This document shows, one piece after another, positions 1-6,665 of a stretch of DNA of 52,252 nucleotides. The position numbers and the translations under genes are program-made. The stretch comes from Clostridia bacterium (GTDB taxonomy: Bacteria; Bacillota; Clostridia; Christensenellales; Aristaeellaceae): assembly GCA_017476605.1 (NCBI GenBank), contig JAFUZM010000223.1, positions 1 to 52,252 on the forward strand, written 5' to 3'. Each line of letters opens with the position of its first letter. Positions within the stretch are counted from its first letter, which is position 1. The notes beneath the pieces are model-generated. The model was not told where the DNA came from. It did no database searches and saw nothing but the letters and a program-made list of their open reading frames with translations.

Positions 1-1
1 T

Positions 2-151
2 GCGAAGCTGACTGTTCTGAGGGATGCGGCGGACACCTATGACAATGCAGCATGCAAGAAAGCACTGAAACTGGTTGTTCCGACATACCATTCACCAAAG
101 GAAGTCAACGAAGCAGCAGAAGAGGCAGAAGAAATGAAACACGCTCGTTAA
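2..151 (+). CDS. C-terminal end of a CapD/PglF-like nucleotide-sugar dehydratase (partial)
   Basis: An open frame enters from the left edge and stops at TAA 149-151, giving 49 residues. The segment KLVVPTYHSPKEVN resembles the end of membrane NDP-sugar 4,6-dehydratases (CapD/EpsC/PglF group), where a V-P-T-Y stretch precedes the C-terminus; this is recognition by eye, not an alignment. Such enzymes make the UDP-4-keto-6-deoxy sugar used by the PglE-like aminotransferase at 4354, so the assignment fits the locus. The tail is very rich in Glu and Ala. The start lies outside the window. Confidence 0.5.
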   Translation, partial: AKLTVLRDAADTYDNAACKKALKLVVPTYHSPKEVNEAAEEAEEMKHAR

Positions 152-233
152 GTGATCCAGGTGAATCTCAGACTTAATGAGGAAAGAAGGGACAGGGAAT
201 GTTTCTTCTCTAGAGCACACGGAGGCGGGCGGT

Positions 234-715
234 ATGCATGCTTACTGTCTATTCTGCGAAACACAGCGATGCAAAGAGATTGCTCTTCTGATTGAAAAGA
301 CGATGGGATATCGATGCATTTACCCGAAAATGACCCAGCGCAAATGGATCAGGGGAAAATGCGTGGATGTCACACATGACTGGCTTCCTGGTTACCTGTT
401 TCTATATACCGAGAGCCCAATTACACCTCGGCTGAATATACAAGGAATCATCCGATTCCTGGGACAGGGGAGCTGACGAATACTGATCTGGCCTTTGCTG
501 AAATGCTATATAAATTGGACGGAAAGATCGGAACGGTACAGTTGATTCAGGTGGGTGACCGGTGCAGATTGGAAGATCCGATGTGGGAAAATGTTCAGGG
601 TGTGATCACGAAGATTGATCGAGGACGCAAACGCTGCTGCATCGAGTTTGTATTTGATCATGGCAGACGGACGGTCTGGGTTGGATATGACATTGTGAAG
701 CGTGAGGAGCCTTAG
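234..715 (+). pseudogene. loaP: LoaP-type NusG antiterminator, frameshifted
   Basis: Start ATG 234 follows GGAGG at 221-225. The first frame encodes a NusG N-terminal (NGN) domain: MHAYCLFCETQRCKEIALL, then a R-K-W-I-R-G-K segment and a P-G-Y-L-F core. It stops at TGA 474-476. From about 470 the next frame continues without a break into an acidic linker and a KOW-like domain (VGDRCRLED, VITKIDRGRKRCCIEF) ending at 715. Joining needs a -1 shift at the GGGG run 467-470, so one base appears to be missing. LoaP proteins act in cis-linked long polysaccharide or polyketide operons to let RNA polymerase pass terminators, which fits the operon downstream. Disruption may abolish this, unless the base loss is an assembly error or the shift is programmed. 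Confidence 0.75.
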
Positions 716-1162
716 TCTGGATGAAACGCAGAGCACTCTGTATTCCAAACTGAAAACGACTTCGAATGTTTTATGAGATTGGGTCGTAACTGACGAAAGG
801 CTTGCGAAAGAAAGATCATTGCATGGCCTTCTCAGGAACATCCTTACGCCGAAGAAAAGGCATGATGAACGCAGTACTGACCGGATTGGCAGGCTGACTG
901 AATCATGAGATATAGCACGTGATTTCCATGGCGCAAAAGCGCCTGGAATGGCGGAGTTATGCCTTTTGGGATGAAAAACACAAAAAAGCTTCTGGTTTTA
1001 ATGCTTTACAAACTTGGAAAAGGAACTTTCAATATCTGGGTCATGAACGGACTGAATCGCCTCAAAGACGTTTATGTTGAAACTCAGGATATTTTGTCCT
1101 CTCGGATTCATGAATGTATTGGTTGCGAGACAATAAAAATATGAGCAAGGCAGGGGAGAGCA
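716..1162 (+). other. Long leader between loaP and the broken membrane gene
   Basis: About 450 bases without a convincing gene. A short frame at 959-1144 has no recognisable domain and no good ribosome-binding site. The stretch contains the hairpin at 924-948 and ends in AGGGGAG (1152-1158) just before the TTG of the stub at 1163. By position it is the 5' leader of the polysaccharide operon, the place where LoaP-responsive RNA is expected. No promoter could be picked with confidence. Confidence 0.4.
924..948 (+). promoter_or_regulatory. Leader hairpin, candidate antiterminator-recruitment RNA
   Basis: TTCCA (924-928) pairs with TGGAA (944-948) and GGCGC (930-934) with GCGCC (939-943), with a single bulged T at 929 and an AAAA loop. 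No T-tract follows, so it is not an intrinsic terminator. LoaP is known to bind an RNA hairpin in the leaders of its target operons; position between loaP and the operon makes this the best candidate here, but no consensus match was tested. Confidence 0.4.
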
Positions 1163-1300
1163 TTGAAAAAGATCTGGAACTTGGTAGCTAAAGATTTGTG
1201 GATTGTTTTGCTGGATATCATCGCGGTCAACGTCAGTTACTTTCTGGCACTGCTGGTCCGATTCTTCGACGGGCGTAAAGAGGTTGAATGCTTTGCTTGA
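1163..1300 (+). pseudogene. 5' stub of the CapD-like membrane protein gene (duplicate of 3358 start)
   Basis: TTG 1163 follows AGGGGAG at 1152-1158. The first 33 codons (MKKIWNLVAKDLW, LLDIIAVNVSYFLALLVRF) are nearly the same as the start of the protein at 3358 (MKKIWSSLAKDLW, LLDIIAVNAAYLLALLVRF). After the shared RF at about 1262-1264 homology ends abruptly and the frame stops at 1298-1300. It is therefore a truncated copy left at a rearrangement point. The sequence right after the break is open in another frame (RLNALLEKQGDTAIVTTR then stop near 1335), which may be the tail of a foreign gene. Confidence 0.7.
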
Positions 1301-1525
1301 AAAACAAGGCGATACGGCAATAGTAACGACCAGATAAGACAAAGAAAAAGTCGAAAAACTACAAGTGACCAGGACAAAAAGGGTATCAGACAGGTCACTT
1401 CTGCAGGAGCAAATGAACATTAATCCAAGAAATGTCAAATCTGGTCACCCCTATAAATTGCCGCCTGATGCTTCAGGACGAAGTTTTACATAGACATCAA
1501 ACGTATGAGTAAAGCCCCAAAACGC
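1301..1525. other. Non-coding or remnant DNA after the stub
   Basis: No gene with a start signal is visible. One forward frame stays open for about 50 codons from about 1337 (DKEKVEKLQVTRTKRV and on) but has no start with a ribosome-binding site; it may be a decayed gene fragment of unknown origin. Confidence 0.3.
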
Positions 1526-1552
1526 AAAAAAAGACCGCCCTCGAGGGGCGGT
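1526..1552 (-). terminator. Intrinsic terminator of the three-paralogue operon
   Basis: Read on the minus strand: ACCGCCC, a CTCGA loop, GGGCGGT, then C and seven T residues. It lies 25 bases after the last stop of the minus-strand operon. Confidence 0.85.
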
Positions 1553-1577
1553 TAAGACAGAGGGTTGCGTAATGAAT

Positions 1578-1847
1578 TTAGAAATTGAATCCAGCGTGAA
1601 CAGTGATAAAGACATACTTTGGACGGGGTGAATACCAGATATCCCGGATGAAGTATGTTTTTCCATCGTCGAAGATCTTATTGCCATAACGTAGAGTAAT
1701 GTGACGTTGAGTCAATTTGCGTTTGGTTTCAAAGAGCAGATAGGTTCTCGTGTTTCCGATTGTAATTAGCTGGCAATCGAAATTGCGTTGATAAGGTTGG
1801 CCCCGCTTCGAAGAATAAGTTTGTATGATGATGCTTCTGCGTTCCAT
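1578..1847 (-). CDS. Small protein of a tandem three-paralogue family (copy C)
   Basis: 89 residues, function unknown. The start ATG at 1847 is preceded by GGAGG with a 7-base spacer. It shares a pattern with the two genes upstream: M-E-R-x-I-I-I-Q-T near the start, a F-x-C-Q-L strand, R-x-Y-L/V-L, a central F/V-D-D-G or D-Q-G turn, then I-x-x-I-W/F-Y-S/T and a final aromatic strand. The composition suggests a compact beta-rich soluble domain; there is no signal peptide or membrane segment. It is last in the operon and is followed by the intrinsic terminator at 1526. Three diverged tandem copies with intact frames and their own ribosome-binding sites argue strongly for a real, selected family. 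Confidence 0.75.
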   Translation of the reverse strand: MERRSIIIQTYSSKRGQPYQRNFDCQLITIGNTRTYLLFETKRKLTQRHITLRYGNKIFDDGKTYFIRDIWYSPRPKYVFITVHAGFNF

Positions 1848-1870
1848 GTTACGTCCTCCGAACAGAGAGA

Positions 1871-2116
1871 TCAGACAGGTGAGTCACGGTACACGGAGAT
1901 GAATGCATACCTGGAATCAGGTGAGTACCAGATCTCCTTGATGCGGTAAAGAACACCTTGGTCAAAGACTTTGCAGCCAGGAGCGAGATCAGACAGGTTC
2001 TGAGAAGTGTTATCAAGCACATAGTTCCGGTCATTACCGATTATGACGAGCTGACATTCGAACGAATGTTGCTCCGTATCTCCTTTGGGCGTGATGGTGA
2101 TGATTGAGTTGTCCAT
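1871..2116 (-). CDS. Small protein of a tandem three-paralogue family (copy B)
   Basis: 81 residues from ATG 2116, with GGAGG eight bases upstream; an in-frame ATG at 2131 would overlap that site and is less likely. Shared features with its neighbours are SIITIT near the start, FECQLVIIGNDRNYVLDNT, a GCKVFDQG turn and IKEIWYSPDSRYAFISV. It is slightly shorter and more diverged than copies A and C. Only 15 bases separate it from the stop of copy A, so all three are probably co-transcribed. Function unknown. Confidence 0.75.
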   Translation of the reverse strand: MDNSIITITPKGDTEQHSFECQLVIIGNDRNYVLDNTSQNLSDLAPGCKVFDQGVLYRIKEIWYSPDSRYAFISVYRDSPV

Positions 2117-2131
2117 CAAAAGATCCTCCAT

Positions 2132-2401
2132 TTAGATCGTGAAGTCAGCATGGACTACAAGGAATGGGCGAGCAGGTCGTTCTGTGTAGAAGATATTCTG
2201 GATGGGATAACAGACCCCATCATCGATGATTCTACATCCGACAGTTATGTCGAAACGCTTGAGTCCAAGATCACGCTTTGTATCGTCCAGGACGTAGATT
2301 CGCTGATTCTCGAATTCAAGGATCTGGCATGGAAAGGAACGCTGATCGAGTTTTCCTTTCTTCTGGGTGTTGGTTTGGATGGTGATGATTTTCCGTTCCA
2401 T
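2132..2401 (-). CDS. Small protein of a tandem three-paralogue family (copy A)
   Basis: 89 residues from ATG 2401, chosen because AAAGGAGG lies eight bases upstream; a longer frame reaching 2464 would run through the promoter. Features are MERKIITIQTNTQKKG, FPCQILEFENQRIYVLDDTKR, a GCRIIDDG turn and FYTERPARPFLVVHADF. It is closest to copy C in length and N-terminus. As the promoter-proximal gene it heads the operon. I do not recognise the family; possibilities are small antitoxin-like, anti-restriction or phage accessory proteins, none supported by a motif. Confidence 0.75.
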   Translation of the reverse strand: MERKIITIQTNTQKKGKLDQRSFPCQILEFENQRIYVLDDTKRDLGLKRFDITVGCRIIDDGVCYPIQNIFYTERPARPFLVVHADFTI

Positions 2402-2434
2402 TCTGGTACCTCCTTTGATCTGATTGGGTAGTGG

Positions 2435-2464
2435 CATATACGCTCTGAAGGCAAATAAAGTCAA
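2435..2464 (-). promoter_or_regulatory. Promoter of the three-paralogue operon
   Basis: On the minus strand TTGACT (complement of 2459-2464) is separated by 18 bases from TATATG (complement of 2435-2440). The start point would fall near 2428, giving a leader of under 30 bases before the ATG at 2401. Confidence 0.6.
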
Positions 2465-3041
2465 GCTATATGAGCATTGAAGATTTCTGCCAACAGAAAA
2501 GGACGTCCCAGTACATGGGAAGTCCGTTCACACATATTGTTTTTTACGAGCGCTTTTAGAAGTGTCCACTAAGAAAATATGGAAAATCTTTCGATAAAGC
2601 CGCCATTTGTATCAATGATACTCAGAGAACATTAACGAAGTGCTGCACCATTGTATTGAGAAAGGCCCCTCGATGTTGTATTATCTGGATTTCTATGTGA
2701 GGAACTGTATCATTGACTGTATCTTGATGTGCAGCACTAAATGTACAATTCTTCGATAATGTTGAGCTTCGACCTGCAGATTGCGGACCTCTTGCCACTT
2801 ATGGTTGAATTATAAACCAAACAAGCCAAAATTACAAGCATTTTTAGACCTTATTAGAGGTGCAGTAACTCTTCAGACAGGTTGCCCAGGAAGCACCATT
2901 ATGAACGTAAACTGGAAGATGTCGAATCTGGCAGCGCCAATTCTAGCGTCCGTGCGGCAGTTGGGCATAGGAAGAAGTTAGCATCAAACGTATTGATAAA
3001 GCCTGTCTGCTGTCTTTACAACTTGCAGAAATAATCATGTA
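2465..3041. other. 577-base intergenic stretch with inverted repeats
   Basis: No gene is supported; a 66-codon frame at 2781-2981 lacks a ribosome-binding site and any known motif. The stretch has a hairpin at 2501-2525 (GGAC-TCCCA against TGGGA-GTCC with one mismatch) and the 10-bp inverted repeat at 2639/2738. It may contain the promoter of the XRE gene at 3090 and remnants of inserted DNA. Confidence 0.4.
2639..2738. repeat. Perfect 10-bp inverted repeat enclosing 80 bases
   Basis: AGTGCTGCAC at 2639-2648 and GTGCAGCACT at 2729-2738 are exact reverse complements. They could be ends of a very small decayed element or arms of a structured RNA. No flanking direct repeat was found by eye. Confidence 0.45.
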
Positions 3042-3087
3042 CATATTCTTCTCCACTGGGTAGGCTAAACCTGAGGAGGAGAATGTG
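3042..3087 (+). promoter_or_regulatory. Hairpin that buries the ribosome-binding site of the XRE gene
   Basis: Bases 3042-3054 can pair with 3075-3087 over 13 consecutive positions, two of them G-U. The downstream arm contains GGAGGAG, the ribosome-binding site for ATG 3090. In this fold the site is fully paired, so translation of the regulator would depend on melting the stem or on a factor or temperature that opens it. Confidence 0.6.
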
Positions 3088-3089
3088 AT

Positions 3090-3320
3090 ATGCAAAAGAT
3101 TGTAGCGGAATTGTTAGGACGTAAAATCAGAGAAGAACGTGTGAAGCGTGGATGGACACAGAAAGATCTTGCAGACAGGTTGTACGTAGATGCAAGCGAT
3201 GTTAGCCGCATGGAAAACGGGAAGAACATTGGAAATCTCGAGAAGCTCGTGCTGGTAGCGAACTCTTTGAATATAGACTTATTGGAATTGATAGCTGCTG
3301 GAGTAAAAACATTATATTGA
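3090..3320 (+). CDS. XRE-family helix-turn-helix regulator
   Basis: 76 residues, essentially one Cro/C1-type HTH domain. Residues 8-65 read as the five-helix fold: GRKIREERVKRGWTQKDLA, then DVSRMENGKN with the recognition helix, then a helix ending LLELIA. There is no partner domain, so it probably acts as a dimeric DNA-binding repressor or activator. It lies 37 bases before the polysaccharide operon start at 3358 and may control it or belong to the inserted segment. Its ribosome-binding site is enclosed in the hairpin at 3042-3087, an unusual arrangement. Confidence 0.85.
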   Translation: MQKIVAELLGRKIREERVKRGWTQKDLADRLYVDASDVSRMENGKNIGNLEKLVLVANSLNIDLLELIAAGVKTLY

Positions 3321-3357
3321 CCATTGATATTTGATTACTGAGAGGATGTAGATTGAA

Positions 3358-4338
3358 GTGAAAAAAATATGGAGCAGTCTTGCTAAGGATTTGTGGGTTG
3401 CACTTTTAGACATCATTGCAGTTAATGCTGCATATCTTCTTGCACTTTTGGTCAGATTTTATGTAAATTTCGAGTTCAGGCCCACAGTGACCTATTATCT
3501 TACGGCTTTCTGGCAATTCGCTCCATTCTATACGGTTCTAGCCATTGCTGTCTTCGCGGCTTTCCGTCTCTATGGTGGGATGTGGCGTTATGCAGGAATC
3601 AACGATATGAATCGGATCATTTTGGCAAACCTGTGTACGTCAGTTGTGCAGATTGTCGGAACGGCTCTGTTCATCCGTAGGATGCCAATCACGTATTACA
3701 TCATCGGTGCGCTCCTTCAGTTTGTTTTTGTTTCCTTGATCCGTTTCGGATATCGAATTTTGCTCGTCGAAAAGAAAAAGGCGGCAAGCCGGAAATCTCC
3801 TGCTGTGCCTACGATGGTGATTGGCGCCGGAGAAACAGCACGAAAGGCCATCAATCATCTCGAGGATACCCCTTTCCGAGCCTCGGTTGTTGTGGATGAA
3901 AAGAGCTCCGGAAAGACGATTAATGGTATCCCTATTCAAGCAGATTTTGACAAAGCGCTGGCATCTGTCCGGGCAGTGTTCATTGCGGATCCGAACCTGA
4001 CTGCGGAAAAACGTAATGAAATCAGAGAAAAGTGTGAAGCTGCTGGCGTGGAGATCCAGGATTATACTGGTTATCTTACAAACCTGGGTGGCCGTGTCCC
4101 GGTTTCAAGTTTGCTGGAATTGGCCGACGGTAAGGTGACTCTGATTATCAATGGTAAGATAACGGAATACGAAAGCGGAAAAGAAGCAATTCGGTCTATT
4201 AAGGATAGATACGACATCAAACGAGTTGAAGGTATGAGGATCGAACTGGTCAAGCCCAGTAGCAATGCTTATGTGGGCTATGAAGCCTGGGCTGAGCAGC
4301 ACAAGGAACAAACTGGCGAAGATGTCAGCTTCTTCTGA
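3358..4338 (+). CDS. Membrane protein with the N-terminal half of CapD-type dehydratases, catalytic domain absent
   Basis: 326 residues from GTG 3358 (AGAGGA at 3340-3345, a long spacer). Residues 1-140 hold four hydrophobic segments (LDIIAVNAAYLLALLV, FYTVLAIAVFAAF, a segment near 85, YYIIGALLQFVFVSL). Residues 150-280 match the CoA-binding-like nucleotide-binding fold (TMVIGAGETARKAI) that precedes the epimerase domain in CapD/EpsC/PglF. Family members run to about 600 residues; here the frame ends where the SDR domain, with its Y-x-x-x-K site, should begin. It therefore cannot be a dehydratase alone. It may be a sensory or assembly subunit, or a shortened remnant. The next gene follows after 15 bases. 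The first 33 codons are duplicated at 1163. Confidence 0.75.
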   Translation: MKKIWSSLAKDLWVALLDIIAVNAAYLLALLVRFYVNFEFRPTVTYYLTAFWQFAPFYTVLAIAVFAAFRLYGGMWRYAGINDMNRIILANLCTSVVQIVGTALFIRRMPITYYIIGALLQFVFVSLIRFGYRILLVEKKKAASRKSPAVPTMVIGAGETARKAINHLEDTPFRASVVVDEKSSGKTINGIPIQADFDKALASVRAVFIADPNLTAEKRNEIREKCEAAGVEIQDYTGYLTNLGGRVPVSSLLELADGKVTLIINGKITEYESGKEAIRSIKDRYDIKRVEGMRIELVKPSSNAYVGYEAWAEQHKEQTGEDVSFF

Positions 4339-4353
4339 GGAGAGTGAAACAAC

Positions 4354-5664
4354 ATGATTGATATCAAGACCGACCCGCGTTTCCGGGGACTGGAACCCTT
4401 TGAATCCCGCGTTTGGCTCTCTTCCCCTACCATGCATGGAGACGAGCAACGCTGGGTGGACGATGCCATCCAGACTAACTGGGTCAGCACTGTAGGCCGC
4501 AACATTGATGAGATTGAAAGTCAGATCTCGAAATATGTAGGTTGTAAATACGCGGTTGGGCTCTCTGCTGGAACCGCTGCTCTTCATCTAGCGACCAAGC
4601 TGGCCGGTGAAAAGCTCTACGGCCAGGCCAGGCCTAATCAAGGCACTCTGCAGGGCCATCGTGTGTTCTGCTCTGATGTCACCTTCGACGCATCTATCAA
4701 CCCTGTTGCTTATGAGGACGGTGAAGCAATTTTCATCGACACCGAGCGGGATACCTGGAACATGGATCCAGAAGCACTGAAGAAAGCCTTCGAGCTCTAT
4801 CCGGACACGAAATTGATCGTTGTTGCCCATTTGTACGGTACTCCAGGGAAGATGGAAGCCATTAAACAGATCGCGAACGAGCACGGAGCTCTGATTGTGG
4901 AAGATGCGGCGGAGAGCCTTGGTGCGAAGTTCAGGTTGAACGGCCAGTGGGTTGAGACCGGCACCCTTGGGGATTATAATTGTATTTCTTTTAATGGGAA
5001 CAAGATCATTACTGGCTCTGCTGGCGGTATGTTTCTGACTGACAGCAAGGAGGACGCAGATAAGGTAAGAAAATGGTCCACGCAGAGCCGAGAAGCAGCA
5101 CCTTGGTATCAGCATGAAGAGATCGGATATAACTACCGAATTTCCAACATCGTGGCCGGCGTCATCCGGGGCCAGATTCCTTACTTGGATGAACACATTG
5201 CTCAGAAGAAAGCCATCTATGAGCGCTACAAGGAAGGTTTAAAAGATCTTCCTCTGACCATGAATCCCTACGATAAGGAAAACAGTGAGCCCAACTTCTG
5301 GCTCTCCTGTTGTCTGCTCGACGAAGATGCTATGGCTCCCATGGTTCGAGGGGAGCAGGATTATCTCTACCACAGCGCTAGCGGAAAGAGCTCTCCCCAG
5401 GAGATCCTGGAAGCCATTGCTGCTTTTAAGGCAGAAGGACGTCCAATCTGGAAGCCGATGCATATGCAGCCGATATATAGAACAAACCCGTTCGTCACGG
5501 TCGAAGGGAACGGCAGAGGCCGCACAAATGCTTATATAAAAGGCTCTGGAATCGATGTTGGAGCTGATATTTTCCGCCGTGGGCTCTGCTTGCCGAGCGA
5601 TAACAAGATGACGCCGGAGCAGCAGGATAGGATTATTGAGATCATTCACAGGTGCTTTTTGTAA
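4354..5664 (+). CDS. DegT/DnrJ/EryC1-family PLP sugar aminotransferase (PglE-like)
   Basis: 436 residues. The fold type I signature is clear: SAGTAALHLA near residue 75, VEDAAES with the PLP-ring Asp at about 184, and SFNGNKIITGSAGG with the Schiff-base Lys at about 217. The family transfers an amino group from glutamate to a UDP-4-keto sugar. The substrate is inferred to be UDP-2-acetamido-4-keto-trideoxyhexose because a PglC-like transferase follows and a PglD-like acetyltransferase ends the operon. A segment at about 310-350 is somewhat longer than in minimal family members. The start follows GAGGAG in the 15-base gap after the membrane gene. It is cytoplasmic. Confidence 0.85.
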   Translation: MIDIKTDPRFRGLEPFESRVWLSSPTMHGDEQRWVDDAIQTNWVSTVGRNIDEIESQISKYVGCKYAVGLSAGTAALHLATKLAGEKLYGQARPNQGTLQGHRVFCSDVTFDASINPVAYEDGEAIFIDTERDTWNMDPEALKKAFELYPDTKLIVVAHLYGTPGKMEAIKQIANEHGALIVEDAAESLGAKFRLNGQWVETGTLGDYNCISFNGNKIITGSAGGMFLTDSKEDADKVRKWSTQSREAAPWYQHEEIGYNYRISNIVAGVIRGQIPYLDEHIAQKKAIYERYKEGLKDLPLTMNPYDKENSEPNFWLSCCLLDEDAMAPMVRGEQDYLYHSASGKSSPQEILEAIAAFKAEGRPIWKPMHMQPIYRTNPFVTVEGNGRGRTNAYIKGSGIDVGADIFRRGLCLPSDNKMTPEQQDRIIEIIHRCFL

Positions 5665-5667
5665 TGT

Positions 5668-5925
5668 TGGTTGGGCATGACTGAGGGTTGTAGATAGGGA
5701 GATAATACATCGGCAGAGTATGACTGGGCACCGTAGATTCATATCTGCTCCGCATGCATCAGGTATGTAGATAGAAAAAAGTCATGTCGGCTGAGCATCA
5801 ATTAGGTGCGTAGATAGAAAAAAAGGCATCGACTGGGCATGACTGAGGTAGTCATATAGTGTAGGCAGAGCATGACTGGGGTAGTCAGATTAAAAAGGCT
5901 GAGCATGTATTAGGCAATCACATGG
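5668..5925 (+). repeat. Seven degenerate hairpin-forming tandem repeats
   Basis: Units begin at about 5668, 5711, 5746, 5788, 5831, 5864 and 5897, spaced 33-43 bases apart. The rough consensus is GGCTGAGCATGACTGAGGT followed by AGTAGATAG, often with an A-run. Several units fold with compensating changes: ATGACT/AGTCAT in unit 5, TGACT/AGTCA in unit 6, CATGT/ACATG in unit 7, TGCAT/ATGTA (one G-U) in unit 3. The array fills the whole gap between the aminotransferase and the sugar transferase. Confidence 0.65.
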
Positions 5926-5939
5926 ATTGAGGAACATAG

Positions 5940-6665
5940 ATGATAATAGTTTGGATTATCCTTTGGATTATCGCGATTGCGTTTGCTGTCGGTGTAATTG
6001 CCGTCTTAGCAGATGCAATCGGGAAAAAGGACAGTAAGCATAAGCCTTATGGCCCATATGAGCGTTTTGTTAAGCGTGGATTGGACGCTTTTCTTGCTAC
6101 TGGGGCACTTATAGTTCTTTCCCCTGTTTTGCTTATTACAGCAATCATGGTACGCGTGAAACTCGGATCACCTGTTTTATTCACACAGGAGCGGCCTGGT
6201 AGGGATGGGAAGATATTTAAGCTCTATAAGTTTAGGACAATGCTTCCTCCCAAGGACGGCATAATTGATCCGGCGCAGGACGCAGCAAGGCTCACACCGT
6301 TCGGGAAGAAACTGCGTAGCACGAGCTTGGACGAGCTGCCCGAATTGATCAACATGATTAAGGGAGATATGGCCGTTGTGGGGCCAAGACCTCTTCTGGT
6401 TCAATACTTAACTCGCTACAACTCACACCAGGCAAGACGGCATGAAGTTCGTCCTGGATTCACCGGCTTAGCTCAGGTGCATGGACGCAATGCGATCAGC
6501 TGGGAAGAGAAATTCGACTGGGATGTAAAGTACGTTGATCATATCACATTTAAAGGTGACGTGAGGATCATTATGGATACGGTGAAAACTGTCTTCAAAA
6601 GAGAAGGCATTAGTGCAGCCGGAGAGGCGACCATGGGTGAATTCATGGGTACGGAGAAGAATTGA
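5940..6665 (+). CDS. Initiating phosphoglycosyltransferase (bacterial sugar transferase, PglC/WcaJ-like)
   Basis: 241 residues. An N-terminal hydrophobic helix (residues 2-25) is followed by the short-form catalytic domain. Motifs are KRGLDAFLATGALIVLSPVL (re-entrant membrane helix), PVLFTQERPGRDGKIFKLYK, SLDELPELINMIKGDMAVVG with the catalytic Asp-Glu pair, GPRPL, and RPGFTGLAQVHGRN. It transfers a phospho-sugar from its UDP donor to undecaprenyl phosphate, the first membrane step of repeat-unit synthesis. The extra N-terminal helix is not in minimal PglC. With the PglE- and PglD-like genes the likely first sugar is diacetylbacillosamine, by inference. GAGGA precedes the ATG. Confidence 0.88.
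   Translation: MIIVWIILWIIAIAFAVGVIAVLADAIGKKDSKHKPYGPYERFVKRGLDAFLATGALIVLSPVLLITAIMVRVKLGSPVLFTQERPGRDGKIFKLYKFRTMLPPKDGIIDPAQDAARLTPFGKKLRSTSLDELPELINMIKGDMAVVGPRPLLVQYLTRYNSHQARRHEVRPGFTGLAQVHGRNAISWEEKFDWDVKYVDHITFKGDVRIIMDTVKTVFKREGISAAGEATMGEFMGTEKN

Noticed and set aside
467-503. Programmed -1 frameshift in loaP
   Set aside because: No classic slippery heptamer and no obvious downstream structure; loss of a G in the run is simpler.
959-1144. 61-codon forward frame in the operon leader
   Set aside because: No ribosome-binding site and no similarity; the region is better explained as leader.
2781-2981. 66-codon forward frame
   Set aside because: No ribosome-binding site, no motif, and it lies in a stretch with decayed character.
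5668-5925. Possible CRISPR array
   Set aside because: Repeats are degenerate, units are directly adjacent without unique spacers, and there are no cas genes.
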